From NCBI GenBank assembly GCA_003342895.1, contig PTFA01000005.1, positions 5,747,327 through 5,811,326 on the forward strand: a stretch of DNA of 64,000 bases, given 5' to 3'. The notes below the pieces were generated by a model, which worked only from the letters and a program-made list of their open reading frames with translations, did not search any database and was not told the DNA's origin. The translations under genes and the position numbers were made by a program. The stretch comes from Casuarius casuarius (lineage: Eukaryota > Chordata > Aves > Casuariiformes > Casuariidae). Shown here in pieces: positions 1 to 43,900 of this stretch; the first letter of the stretch is position 1, and each line of letters starts with the position of its first letter.

Positions 1-1468
1 ACTTCTAGTGTGGGAAGAAACAGTCTGAAAGCAAATCTGAAGCAGTCATGAGTGCTGGTACACTGGAGCATGGAAAGTTAGGAAAATAGGTATTTAGGTG
101 TGAGAAATGATGGTCAGTTGAAGGACTGATGATGGTTTCTTGCTTTTAATCTGAATATAGCCTGTTGCTCTCTGCCCTAAACACTCCGAGCTTCCAGAAG
201 AAATGCTTGCTTCCTTTCCTCTGATCTTCTTGGTGTGGTGTCATAAGGGCAGTAAGGAGTCTGCTGCTCTGCTCAGTGAGTTTATAGGTAGCCCTTTCTG
301 GCAGCTCCAGTGCCTGCTCTTTCTGCGAGCATCAGTAAGGAGTAGATTCAGTTGTTTTGAACGTCATTTCTGTCTCTAGTGGTCTGAACAGTGGCAGTGA
401 AGCTGGCGGGGGGAAAAAGCAGCAGCAGATGCTATTCCTGCTTTGGGGAAGCTTAGAGGCCTCCAAGTACTTCAGCTGTCTGCAGATTTTGGGTAGAATT
501 AAATCATTGTGTATTTTTGCCAACTGTAAGGTCTAGAAACTTTCGGCACCTCCTAAACTGTATTACTTTAGTCCAGAAGCTTTCCCAATCTTGTATGTTC
601 ACCTACAGAATCTGTAAAAATGTTACCACAGATTAGAGATTTGTATAAAGCTCAGTATAAATTTGGACCAGTAAAGTTCTCTTCATGTTACTGTGTTGGT
701 ATGCTACATATAAAAGTGTTGCAGATATATATGTGTATGAAAGTTCTTAATGCAAATGTGAGACTGAGGTTTTTTTAAAAGGGAAAAATTGTATTTTTAA
801 GAATTGGAGAAACTAAATGGGATTGTGAATGCTATGCATGAAGACAGCTCTTATTTCAGTTTTCTTACTCATGTCACACCTTTGTTAATTAGCACATCTG
901 CCTTTTTATTAGACAAGCAATCATGTGGTCCTCTCCTCTGCAGACGTGAAGACTGGAGGAATCGGATATTTTTACCCTACCTGAATTTTTAGCATAAGGT
1001 GACTCACCATACATGCACAACTTGGTTCCTTCAAATGTTCTGTTTTTAAATCTGATACTCAGTACATTTCTTTTGACTTGAGATTTGCTTCGCTGTCTGT
1101 GCAGTTTGTGCTGCGAGCTTGTGCCTCAAGGTTACTCAGGAGTAAGGACTGGATTTCTCTAGGCATTCAAGTCCTACCAGTTCCACCTGCCCAAGTATAA
1201 GTAAAGTTCCAAGAGAGGATTGTCAGGCAATTGAATAAACTAGTTTCTTACTTTTAATTACACACCTGGCTTAATATGATCAGGTTCTCCCTAATCAAAA
1301 ATAATTTAAAAATTTCCATGTCATATCAAACAGGCAGTGAAAGTGGAGTTTATTTGTAGCCTGTGCTAGTGAATAGTTACTGGATGTATTTGAATGCTTT
1401 GAGGTTCCGTGCATCATGAGAGAACAGACTGATGGGATGAATTGCTGTTTCAAGTAAACTTTACTGAC

Positions 1469-1516
1469 TTTTTTTTTTTTTTTAATACTTTTTTTTTTTT
1501 TTTTTTTTTTTAATAC
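1469..1516. repeat. Doubled poly-T / AATAC unit
   Basis: T15 followed by AATAC, then T23 followed by AATAC and TTGG. The shared boundary suggests duplication of one poly-T unit. On the minus strand this reads as two poly-A tracts. Confidence 0.9.
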
Positions 1517-3757
1517 TTGGGGTTCTCAGGGAGAGATATTGGCCTACCTGTCATATTGCTGAAAAATAAAATTAAAGGAAAGATTAAATTATCAATTTTC
1601 TTTGGGCAAAAGTTTAGCTATGGGATACCTCTTTTTAGGCTGTTAATAAGCAAACAAAATCTTATTTTAAAACAGGAGTTGGTCACTGAAATGGACTTTA
1701 CAGTTGCCACATTTAAGTCCTTCATATTTAAGGAAGTCTGAAGAATGCAACTTTGGATATGTTTAGTGAAGCAAGCTGAAGAGCAGTACTATAGCAGGCT
1801 AATCCCTGTGCTGGATAAATTCAAAGTAATATGTGTTGAAAGGAGAATAAATTAATCTACTTTAATTTTACTGGCACACAGTCTTACATTGCAAATTCTT
1901 GAAAACTGGCCATTATAAAATTGGTGGCTTGTCATCTAAAATGCTTCATGTAAGATTGGTCATTGCTTTTTAAGAGTAATCCTCAAGTGAGGAGAGCTTA
2001 GTGAGTGCAGTGACAGCTGAATGAAAAGCTTTCTGTAAAAGGCTGTTTCTGGCAGTATGATTTCTTACATTGAGATGGAAAGTCCGTCTGTAAAAATAAA
2101 TAAATTTTTCTACCTTTTTTTTAATTTTATTTCCTTCACCTCATAATGTAGTAGCAGACACTTGATGGAATGATGATGAAAAATGTGAAAATAATCAAAA
2201 TAAGTGTTTTAATTCTGTTTGTGATTATACTTAAGTTCATTGCCTTTGCATCACTGAGGTAGACTAACCGACCAAAGCCTTGATATTCATAGCAAATCTA
2301 TATGCTACCTGGATATAAAAATACTCTTTTTCTAGGATCAGCTACAAGAGTTTGGAGAGGGGTGTGAATTCTAGACCTTCTGTGTTAAGCTGTGTTGCCC
2401 CCATCTTTACAGCAATTCAAACTTGACTGTCTGAGACAGGATGGTGTGCCAAGTGGACTCTGGGTCTGACCTAGTAAAAATTTATTGTAACCATTTTATA
2501 ACTTAGACTTCTAATGCATTTGGAGCCTGGCTTTGAGAGCAGCCAACTAACCTTTTTGTCATTTGGAAGAGCAGACGTGTCAAAGCCTTGTGTTTTTATT
2601 CCCATATAGTGACCATGGATATCTTTGAAGAAGAACATTTCTCTCAAGTCTGAAGTCTAGAACCATTTTTTTCAAAACTTCTTTGAGTAGTGGATCATTG
2701 TCAGCCTTTACAACTTCTTGTGCTAGAATTCACCCTTACCAAATTTTTAAGATGATGATCGAACTGTCTACTATAATCTTAAAAATAATCACTGTTCTTC
2801 TGACCACACTTTGGGAGCTATTCCTCAAAAGCTTGAAAAATGGTAGTGTGGAGTCTGCTGCTGACTAAACACAGGTTTGATCCCATGTGGCTTAAGGATG
2901 GTGTACTTTTGAACAAACTATTTATTGTTTTTTATACTGTTAACATAAATTATTCCATTCTGTTGAACAAATGAGTACTCCTTAATCACGTTGGAGGTGC
3001 AGGTGCTGGTAACTGATGTCCCTGCAAGTTAGACAGGATGCGTTTGATGGAACAGTAAAATGGATAAGTTCTGTTCAACTTCTTGGGAAACAGCTCTCAG
3101 TGCCATGGAGCCATTTTCCATTTGTCTTACTCATACTCTCATTATGAATGTCTACTTAAATGCTTCTTTCTCTGGAATTTGGTCAGAGCATCATGCCCTG
3201 ACATCCAAAACAGCTGTGACTGAAAGCCATGGGTTTTTTTTTCATTTTATAGAGGATATTATGTTCAGTGTCATCCTATCTCCCCTTTACCGTAGAGGGG
3301 GTTAATTTTATCTGTTAGTGTTGTGAGAAGTGGCTGACTGGTGTGGTTAAACATCCATCCTTCACCCTGAAGGTGAGAAACCTACCCTCAAGATGAGAAA
3401 CGAAATGTAGATTTCAAGTTTGGATTTTTACCAGAAAACCTGACACATTAGAAGGCAAGCTCTGGTATTCAAAAGAGAAATAACTTGGCTTATTTCTCTC
3501 CCGGCACAGTTGAATTTTATGAGCACATGGCTGGCACTTTTAGTCCTATAGGTATTGTGTGTGTGTGTGTCAGATCTTTCAAGGTACTGAATGTGTTAAC
3601 ATAAGCAAACTGGCACTTCAAAGTGACATTTCAAAACCTCACCTATTAGAATATTATAGCTATTGTACCCAGTGCTCTGGTTAATTCTACTGAAGTTCTA
3701 AGGTATTTAACTACATAAAACTTGACACAAGTGAGCTCAGCTACTATGCTGGACTGG

Positions 3758-3811
3758 AAAAATTGAGAATTATAATACTTGAATAAAAATTGAGAATTAG
3801 AATACTAGATA
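3758..3811. repeat. 27-bp tandem duplication
   Basis: Two adjacent copies begin AAAAATTGAGAATTA and continue to AATACT, with a few mismatches, in BRAF intron 3. Confidence 0.85.
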
Positions 3812-6800
3812 TTTTGAGCTGTCCAGCGTCTCCGCTTTCAGAAAATACCTTTACAATGATTTTTAAGTGTTTTGGCAGTCCCTACAGATTGCTTTAAAAT
3901 ACTGGAGACTGCGCTAGTATAATTTTTAATTTATTGAGATTATGGCAGAGTTTCTGCTCTGATATTAGAAAAGTGATGTAAGATTTATTTAGGGATGTAG
4001 CCCTGATTTCTTACTGAATCAGAAATGACTTGGTTTACAGAAATACATGTCTTATAATGCATTGCTTAAATGCCTGTGGCTGCAGTACTAAATATAAATT
4101 GGCAATATTGTTATGAATACTTAGTGTCAGTAGAAATAGTTTACATGAGTAAAAGAAATAAGGAAATTAAGTGATATAGTTCTGTTTAGATAGTAAGGCT
4201 GTGGTTTGAGAATGTTTAGAGGCACTGGAATAATTTCCATTCATTTCCTTGGAAATTCACATTTGCAAAGTTAAGCTTGTGTTTTAGTGTTTTCCTGAAC
4301 TACTGCTTGCTCAATTCAAGATGCATGAGTAAATTACTTTCTCTGGTATATTATTAAATAATGCACTTAACACATCTTGCAGTCTATATTGGGAACTTGT
4401 GTGCTCTTCCTTAGTTTTGTATAGCCCATGCTCTTTTGTGCTGTTTGCTTTAGAAAATTATTTGATGAATTGAGTATTCAAAGTTTTATAAACGACTAAA
4501 TCTTTTTTGGTCTACAGATATTAGGTATATGAGTAATTTACAGAAAATCCTTAGTAGTTAATGTGGAAACAGATCCCTTGACTATAAGTAGCATGAATTT
4601 ATAGGGAGTAACTGTTGTGAAATATATTCAGGTTCTCTTAGTTAAAAAAAATAGATGGATAAAAAGGTAACAGATAGATACAGATAAACAGATTTGAAGT
4701 AAAATTAAACACTTTTCCTGATTCAGTAAAATATAAACTTTGTTCAGCTTACTAGGTTGCAAGAATAAGGGTGTATAGATTAGAGTAGATCAGAAATTTT
4801 CCTATGGCAGACCATCTAAAAGTGCTGATGTGATTCAGTTAAAAGCTCTGTGGGAAAGCTGTCAAAAGTCTTGACAAAATTGATAAACCCACTTTGGCTG
4901 CTGTCTGCCTGCACTGCCGGAGCTGTCTGGCTGCCAGCGGGCGGCTGGAGCCTGCTGCAGCCAAGGCTGGGGGGCTGCGAGCCGCTGGGCCAGCTCCTGC
5001 TTGCCGCCTGTTTTTTGTTGGTGGTGGTTTTTTCCTTAAACATTATACTGATTTTTTTTTTTTCCCCATCCTCCTCTTGCACCCAGAAGAGGGGTTTAAA
5101 TGTTGGATTTTTTGCAGGGAAAATTTCTGTTTCTCAGCAAGCTCTGGTATGCACTGAAGAAGGGGGCTGAAGGGCTACATACACAGATGGTGATAGACCA
5201 TAGTGTACCAATCTGGGAAGATGATTAATCAATACTAGAGGGATTTATTCTAGTACTTAGTTCTTTTAATTAAGCCTTCTGGTTTCTTGCTCATGCTCTG
5301 CAGAGGCATGTTCAAAATGTTATGCTGATTCAGGATCCTGATGGCTTTAAGAGTAATCAAAACAGTTCCCTGGCTGTTTTTTTTAGTGGGATCTTGTTGC
5401 AAATGGCAGCGAAGAGAACAAATGTTCCATCCCTGATTCTCGCTGCAAGTTGCATAAGTATGGTTCAGATTTTAATGAAGGGAACCTGGGGAAGTAGTAC
5501 TGAGGAACCATGAGTGAATAGTGAGAAAGGTAACTTAATTTAATGCACCCTTTTCATAATTGTATTGCATCTGTTTAGGTATAGATGACCTTAATTCTGA
5601 CACTTCCTAAGTTTTGATGACTTGCCTTTGTGACCTTAATGATTTTTTTAAAAGGAAGTCTAACTTCCTAGATCTTGTTTTCAGCTGGATTAAAAAAAAA
5701 AAAATCCCCTGAAGTGGCATTATTTACACCCATGTGATTCATTAAGGGAGCTGGAACTTCTAGATTCCTGGTGCAGACCTTTGCATCCGAAGGCAACGGA
5801 GCACACTGCTCTCCTTTTTGTGGCATCAGTGCTGGAGGAAGAAAATGTGTTTCAGTGAGCACAAGGCTCCTTCCCTTTTTTTCTTATACTTCGTCTCTTC
5901 TCAAATATTAGTTAGTCCCCCTTGCACTGTCTGGCTTCTCTTCCTTGTCCCATTGCATTTCCTTACTCAAGTCTAGGTTTTACAGCTTTGGTTTCTTTTA
6001 ATACTTCTTGCCTTGGAGTTTTCTTCCAAGCTGAAATCTCTTTGCCCTCCTGTGCTCAGTTCTAATGCTTCTCTCCAGCAAACCCCAGTCTTATTCCTTG
6101 GTGCTCCTTGTCCAAACTGAACTTTCTTTTCTCTTCATCCCAGCAGGAAAGTTTCTTATTCAGTATTTACTTCTGTTGTTTCCCCACCTGTTTCATCATC
6201 TCTGGCACAGGCTTTGCTCTGCCAGCACCAGTTCCCCCCCTATGTGGTGGGTCATTGTATCTTTGTTTCCTGCCCTTTGCCTCATGTAGCTGTTCGGTCG
6301 ATCCTCCCTCCATCCTGCTCAGTTGCTATGCACCAAGCTCCTGATGGGGATCCCCTCCCCAAGTAACTATATGCTTTCTCCTTGCCGATTCTTAGTTTGT
6401 CCTGCCTCTTTTCTGCCCTCTCTCCTTCCTGCCCAACCAGTTTTCTGGCTCTCTTCATTCCCCTTTTTTTCCTCGCATCTGGCTGTTGCCCTCACAGTAT
6501 TTGAATTTCTTCTTTCACCATGGGTCTCAGTGGTGAAGTAATAGAGTTTCTGTCAGGGTTCTACCTCAGTCCGGTGGGAGCCACGCTTACAGGAAAAGTA
6601 CTCCTTAGCCTTGGGCTGAAGAATACTTGTTGGTTCTGTAGAAGTGGTTCATGATCAGACCTGTTGTGTGTAGGAGGTTGGAGCATACAACTGAAATATG
6701 TAGAGATCTTAGGCAAATCTAAAAAATCTTTACTCGGTATTTGTAAATATATGTATGCTGGAGGCAGGGGGAAATAAGCTATGAGCAATTACTTGCACTG

Positions 6801-8443
6801 TGAACAATTAGTGTGGTAGTGATTTAAGCAACAGAGCTGAATTCTACAGTAGGAATTTGTTGGCAGTATTCATCATAATAGTCGCTACTGGCCTCCCTGT
6901 TAATAGCTGTGCTAAGAAACAGATGAAGATGTCTTATGCTGGAGGAATGACCTAATTCTGCAAGTGACTGAAAACCGCAATGTGAACTTTGGGAATGGGA
7001 AGGGGTTAATAAGATTAATAAAAAGATACATTCAGAAGCAGTAGAATGCATAAAACATGGTTAAGGTTAAATATCAAGATTGTAACATGGTATGTTACAG
7101 GATGGTTTTTCCCAGGGAATTAGTAGAAATTCTCTCTTCTTAAATGTTTACATGTTGACCAGATGAAAAATACAAAATATCCTGTATAGAGTGCTTGTGT
7201 ACTAATAAGAGGAGGATTATGAAGCAAAAGATTCCTTTAACGTGTCTTTTCTGAGAGGGTGTATATTTGAGTCCAAGAACTGCAATATATAGCATAACTT
7301 CAAGTGGAATTCACAAAGCTACTTGAAATAGGCTGCTGCTTTCCATCGTTGTCCTTAAGTAGGGCATTTGGCCCCTGAATACACATGGAAATTTAAATGC
7401 AAGGAATAAAAATTAGGCTATGATCTAAAGCCAGCTGAAGCTGATTAAGAGACTTCTTTTGACTATGGAGGGCTCTGGATTAGGCCTCTAGTGAGCTATA
7501 ATTGTCTCAGGTGTTGTACAGACTTTTTGGTTAGTCAAGTGTAAGGATTTTTTTTCATTTGACTCAAGCTTGTTGTGGCTGATGTGAAATGCTATGTGTG
7601 AGTATAAGAAATGTCCCAGTGTGTATATCAGTTCAAGTGTAATGTATTTTCAGTGAATAGTTCTAGAAATAGTAAGTGAGTAACTACATTTAATCACCAG
7701 ATTATATATTGTTCTGTCTTTATGGCTTAATTAACACTATATTTTATTAAATCATAAGTGTGTCTAGAGATAATTTGCCTATTCCTATAAAATAGGCCTA
7801 CAACTAGAGTAGATTGGAGGCAAGGAAAATATCTGTACTCTGCATAGTTAGCGCAGTTTGTAGTTCTTTGTGTTTGGCTAGTTTCAGTGTGCATTTCCTC
7901 TGTTCATCTGCCTGACTCGGGTTTTTTATTTGACTTATTTCATCCCTATCTTCTATTTTAAAATGTAAACACTCTATTTTCTATTTCTATCATAATGATT
8001 TTTTTGAGGGCAGTCCAGGCTATTAGTTATTTCATTTTAATTCCCCTTGGCATATTGCCCCACTTAACTTTACAGCTTGACCTGCACTTTTCATGGACAT
8101 ACATAGCTTTTAGCTATCTGTGTGCTGTCTCCCCACTTTATTCAAACTGAGGAGAGTTAGAAGGTCACTTCTGGAGTTGAGTCAAGTTTTTGCTCAAAAC
8201 ATCAATAGAAATGCTGAGCTGGTTCTTGCTTCTAGCTGAGCTAGATTACTTCCTGGCCATTCACCAGTGATGTTTTCCACAGTTCAAAAAAGACTTTGAG
8301 AAACTCTTGCCTAGTATTCTGTAAGGCATTGTGAAACTGAGGGTTGTGGTGGTTTTTAGCACTTAAGGGTCAAAACATTTGCATCCGTTTAGGGGATGAA
8401 TTTGAACTTTTTCCAGCTCCTTTGTTTTACATTTGACCTCTAG

Positions 8444-37904
<29,461 letters not shown>

Positions 37905-40900
37905 AAAGAAATGTGAAAGCATGTGCCTGTGTGTCTGTGTGCTGGTGTGTTCCCATGTGTGCAACACATGTATGTTCTCAGTGCCTACCAGCTATTTTTT
38001 AAGGTGTGCTGAGGGAATGAAAATTCACTTCCTAATGTTGGGCATCAGATGTCCAAAGCACAAAGTTTGTGCCAGTAAGGGGTGCCTTGGGAACAGCTGG
38101 CACAAGAAGAATTATAAGGTCACTTAAGAGAAATGGGAAGAGTCACTTCAAAACAAGCAAAAATCATCCTAAGGTCGCTGGTTTTCAGTTGTGCTTGTTG
38201 TGTCCTTTTTTGCCAAGTTTACCGATTGGAGTTAGTTACTCAATAATGTATTTAATTTTAATCTACTCAAGCTACCTTCACTTTATTTTTCCAGTTGAGG
38301 TCATTCTGTTTGAGCAATAGGCTTTAGATTCTTCAGTTAGTAATAGTCTCATATGTGGGAAACAAGGTGGGAAATAAACTTAGCTGCAAGGCTGAGCTCA
38401 GTCAACACTTCTTGTGGTCAACAGAAGTTAGCAGATACAACACAGAATGCAAAGAAAGACCTTAGTGATACGTGACTTTTATTTTGAAAGTTAAGCTTTA
38501 AAATAGTGCTGCTTAGAGAACATCTCCTCCTGCAGAGGAGCGGTGGTTTGGGGGTTTATTTTTGTTTTTGTTTTTCGCCTAAATGTTCTGATGTGCTGTA
38601 GTTTAGATATCTCAGTGTTTTCTTACAATGCAGCGTAGAAGGAATTCTGAATCTCTGTTTTGCTGAACCGCAAGAATATTACTAATAATGATCCCTGTAA
38701 CCTTCTGTTTAGCAAGGACTTCAAAATTAAAAAAAAAAAATTGTCTGAAGCATAACCAAATTCTTTAAAAGAAAAACACTGCTAACACCCATAATAGGAA
38801 AAGAGCATTTGAAAACAGTTGTTTTCATAGAAATCAGTATTATACCAAGAACTCTGTTAAAATGAAACATTTTAGTTATTTCAATATTGTTATTAATACT
38901 ACTGAACATATACTGTTCAGAGAGGGATTGTTTTTTTCACTTGCATATAAAAGCTGCTAGTTTGACTGGAGGTGAGTCAGTTAGACTAGACACCCGAGAA
39001 AGCTAGAAACCTTATCAAGATCATGTCAGCTTACTTGAAAGACTGTTTTTCTCTGGACCTTTTCTCTGGAACCGATAAATCAGAGTAGTGGTTCAGGTTC
39101 TCTCAATCTTTGGTGTCAGATATGAAAGCAGTAACAACAGTGTTGTTGCATATTTTGCAGTCAGGTGGTTTCTGTTTGTTTTAAACTGTTAAGCTTTTCA
39201 TTTTCACACATTATTCTGCAACAGAAACAAGCTATTGCTGTTTTTGCTAGGACTTCAAGGGCCGGAAGTGTTCTTAATGGCTTTTGTAGAGAAGTTTGCA
39301 CTTTTCCTAGCAGTATGTTTTTATGTTAGATCAGAAATTCAAAAAAGTTTTCTACTCTCTTTCTGGCTGCTGAGCCTTTTAAAGCAGGAGGTGGAGTTAG
39401 TTTAGAGAGAGATAGGTAATTTCTACATTTTTCTGACCTGATTCTAATAGCTATTTTGGCTTCTACCGTTGGAACAATTTTGGAACTAACTTTTCTTTTT
39501 TCGTTATGTTATGCAAGAAAATTCAGCTGTTGAAATCTAGTTGTTGAAGACAAAAGTTATTAGTGTCTTAAAAAAATCTATTTCCCATCTTTCTTGTACT
39601 TCTACCTCATCCTGGCAGGCCTATCTTAAAATGAAAACAGGATTTGAGTGGATTTTTTTCCTTTTATCCATTAAATTTTCTATTTCAGAGAGTTGAGAGA
39701 CATGCCTCTTAAGCCTTGGGGAATGGTATTCAGTGCAGGTTACAATGCCTGTCTCAGTAAGCCTAAGAGGAAGGCTGCTAAGTCTCCTGCAGAATCCAGA
39801 AATGCTGCATCGCATGCAGAAAAGGCTTACTTGGATTTCAGGAGAATGCAGAACCATCATCACTGCCCTGTCCAGTCTTTCTCCTTCTAGGGTCTGCCAG
39901 ATAAGTTCAAGCAAGATATTCTTTGGAGTAGTGTTATCCTTGCTGCTGTTAAGATTGTTCTTCAGTGTTACAGGAACTACAGTTATGGAAAAAATGCTGT
40001 CATCCTTAGATATATTTGGCCCCATTTCCTGCCGTATCTGTGGTCAGTGCATTACAATTTTTTGTTGTGTCACTTGAGGTTTTCTTATACGTCGAGCACC
40101 ATTCTTGCATCTTTGACCAGAACATGATCTTTACTTCTTACAAAATATTTTTATGAAACCTAAAAGGAGACTGTTTTTTGATGATCGTTGCCCTTATCTG
40201 ACATAAAGGCATTTGGGCATTTAACTTATGTAGTTTATAGTTGCAGTTTCAATAGGATTTTGGAACATGTGTAGGACAAAGATGCCTAAATACACCGTAG
40301 ATTTGGTCAGGGTTCTTAAAAAGTGGCTGCAACTCAGCTGTATTGTTCAGAAACAGATGCCTATAGGTCTTGAAAATGGGTCTATGAGGTCCCAGGCTTT
40401 TGGGAGGGGTAGTTTAAACTGTGTGAGATTCCTTTTATCTTCACCTCTCCTCATCTGAGTACAGAAACAAAATATGTCTTGGTACCTTCTACTGGACTGG
40501 AGCCTCATATGTGCTGCTGTACATTCTCCTGTGGATAGCAACAATCCACATCAGGGTATGTTCCAAATTTTTATTTAGCCAGCGGAGAGTAGCCTTACTG
40601 GAAGATTACTACAGTATCTAATGGAAAACTGCTTTTTTCATACTCTTCTGCATCTGTGAATGTAATCCAGTCAAGATGGCAGATTTGGTGTAGAAGTACT
40701 CTCCCTTTGATAAGTTGGTTGCTCTCTGCTGCAGTGGACACAGCCAACATGAACCTAGAAGAGAAACATTCTTCTCATTAGGATCCTTCTGAGAAAACAT
40801 GGCATCTACTCTAGGATAAGGAGTACAGTTAAGATGTTATATATATCCTTAGTGACCTTAGGAATCCAGATTACTTACAAATTTGTCAGAGTGGCCACTG

Positions 40901-43900
40901 GCAAACTGCATCTTAAATCCTTCCAGGAACCAGGGGCAGCTAGTTCACTCAGAACATGTCCTTATAGTATAACATGTGGACACATGAGATTGCTTAATCT
41001 TTTTAGCGCAGATTTTTGAGTGTGTGCATTTGAGGTAGTGTCCACTTGTTTTGCATATGACAAACATGAAAAGACTGTAGCAACTAACTCGGAAGTGCTC
41101 TATAAGAAAGACTTTCAAATGCCGTGTCATTTGGAAATGAATTTCATTGTTGCTAGTCAAAGCAATTATCTGGAGTTCTGTGTGGTAGGAGGGAAAATGT
41201 AAAAAGTGCATCAGATGTCCATCTCATAATGAGTAAAAAAGTCTCTTGTCATTTCACATTCCAAATTTTTAAATACGTGGTTTTATAGCATAGTAAGCTG
41301 ATGGAATAGCCATGGCCTGGCTCCTGCCCTTGCACTGGCAAATACTCTCTGATTCCCCAAGGAGTCAGTTCAGCGCAGGGTTGCGTGGGCTTCCAACCAC
41401 CACCAACAGAGCAGTTCCCCAAAATCATTAGAAAAATCTGCCTGCCCCCAACCCGCAGGTTAGCATTTGCTAGGTCAGCTCTTTGAGCCATCTCGCCTCA
41501 GGGCCAGATAGATGAGTGCCAGTGTGGCGCAGCGGGGAGGGCAGTGGTCTCCAGCTCAGGCCAGGAGGGAGAGTAGTTACAGCTTAGATTGGCACTGGCT
41601 GTTGCTGAACTGCAGCCAGAGGTTCAGCAGGGCAGAACTGGGATGATCCTATTCATGCAGGACAAGGTATGTTGGACGTATTCTCAAAGCTGTCATTTCA
41701 TCCATTCATTGCTCTCAGGCAAGATCTTCCTGTCCTACTAGAAAACAGTGAATGTATAGCTCAAATCGTCACCTGACTGCATGCGTCATGCATCTCAGCA
41801 GTAGGTTGCCTGTGCTTGTCCGAGTCCTCCTATAGATGGGGTTTCTTATGGAGGATGAAGAACCAGGTACGGATATTTTACATCTTCAGAACAGAATGGA
41901 TGACTTAAAGCACTTTTTAGCTACTCCTCAAAAAGTTATATTAAAACCTAGCAGGACAGAAGGTTCCTGTAATGTAGATATGTAGAGCCATCTACAGTCC
42001 TCATCCAAGGAAAGCTGTTACTGATAACCACATCTTATATTTGTTCAGTCAACGTAATCCCACTGTTAGACAAACATATTACCTAATTTGGTCACCTAAT
42101 GATCTGAGACCAGATTAGCACCTGAATTTTGAAATGGGAGATTTAGCATAAGCTTGTCACAAAGAACATCTTTGCTAAGGTTTTATTTAAATGAAAATCA
42201 CCTCTTTACAGTTACTGTGCTATCTGAAATACTTCTTGACTTCTGGTCCTGTTTTTCCATTGCCCTTTCATAATTAATGGTTCATCTTTTATCTTCTGAA
42301 ATCCCTGTACAACTATTAAAAGCTGAACTATTAGCAGAAATGGGCTGAAGGACAAGATGAGTAATGAGGGAGCAATCTCTTGTTTATAAATTGATCTTTA
42401 ATCAGCAGTTTAAGAAAGCAGACTAAAAAATAAGTAGAGCATGTTTTGAAAGTGTAGCTAAGCATGAATTCATTAAAAAAAAAAAAAAAACACCTCACAG
42501 GCAATATTTGATGACCTTTTGCCCTTCTCTCCTTAAAAGGGAGGCGGGGAGGGAGAGAAAAACTGCAAAAATTGAGGCATTATTGACAGTATTGTGAAGA
42601 GAGTAAGGAAATCGAAGAAATGTGCGAGACAGAAGCAAGAACAATTACCAAATAGGGTATTTTAGAGCAAGAGTCTTATCTTTTGGTAGGACTAGTAAAA
42701 TAGAAATTAGAATCATCATGAAGCATGGGCTTTTCTCCTTATGTTGTTTTTACTTAAAGCTATCACCACAGGTACTCAAGGCATATTTTGCTTGGGCTCT
42801 GGCCGTGTGCCAGCCACCCTCAGTTTAGACCTTGGGTGCGCTCGCTTCTCACTTTCTGTGACTCACAGGACCCTCTTGGCTCTACTTGCTGCTTTTCTTC
42901 CTGTTCCCTTATATCAGCTATAGCAGCTCTTCCTCCCAGGCCCTGCACATGCTGTTTTTCCCCTCCCACCCATACTGACTGCTGACTACTCTTCTTGGGT
43001 CCTTTCTTTATAGAGCAAGCTATTCCGCTGACTTAGTGTCATCAGTCTAAAGTTCTTTTTGCAGAGACATTTCTGATTTGTTTTCAATATGCAGAATAAA
43101 AATTTTATAAACCAAAATCAGCACAACTCTTTTTCTTGGAAAAGATGAAAGGACACCAAGATAGAGAACAATTGTTTGGATGTAACGGTATTCACACTCT
43201 TCTGTTGAACAGAACAAACAGTCTGTTCCATGTATTTATTAATCCTTCGTTACTGAAAGAGCTCTGAAAAATCCTGTCGAGGAAGGGACATAGGTTAACC
43301 TAAAATTCATATGAAACCCAACAATGGGAAGTTCTATGTATGTATCTTTTTTCCATCATAAGAATGATGGAGTCCTTTTGGTTAAGCGTATTTGGACATG
43401 TGTTCCTAAAAATCGTACTAGACATAATTTCTCTGTGCGTGGAAGAGAAATTTTTGGTTAACGCATTAAGAGGATATAAGAGGATAAGTATCTTAGTTTC
43501 AGCTTCTATTCAAAGCGCTGTGGCAAACTTCATGAGGCTTTAGGCTGCAGTTTTGCTCTGTGCTATAGTTTTATTGTCTTTGAAATGAGACTGTATATCT
43601 GACAGCGCGCTGAGACTAAATAAATGATGTAGAGTGTCTTGAGATCATTGCATGGGAAAACACTGCCTGGAATTACTGTTTATTGAGTAATTCTGAAATA
43701 AGCATAGGTTGCTCTATTTCCTTGTGCTCCCTATTAGTGATCCCTAACTTCTGGTCTGGGAGTGAATAGACAATCTTGTAATTTTTTTTTTTCTCTCACA
43801 GTATGGTGCTATGTTGGTGTGTAAGCCAGGTTCTAATATTCTTTAATACTGGTTTAATATTCAGGCACTTTACTGCATACAGTCCTTAAAGGTTAGCATG

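Larger units (their letters stand above)
1..8443 (+). other. BRAF: BRAF intron 3 (partial), no exon seen
   Basis: This AT-rich stretch precedes exon 4 and ends in a canonical acceptor (gacctctag). I looked for BRAF exon 3, whose product has an AYEEYTSKLD-like start and a Ser-rich run, and did not find it, so the window probably begins inside intron 3. Open frames here are 60-106 codons, lack family resemblance and are treated as chance. Contents are simple repeats: a poly-T doublet at 1469-1516, (TG)n near 3555-3570, a 27-bp tandem duplication at 3758-3811, an isolated GC-rich block at about 4893-5016 and a poly-A run near 5691-5703. Confidence 0.8.

Noticed and set aside
1..8443. Possible BRAF exons 2 or 3 in the first 8 kb
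   Set aside because: No segment encodes the expected AYEEYTSKLD-like or Ser-rich peptide in any frame I checked, so these exons are taken to lie upstream.
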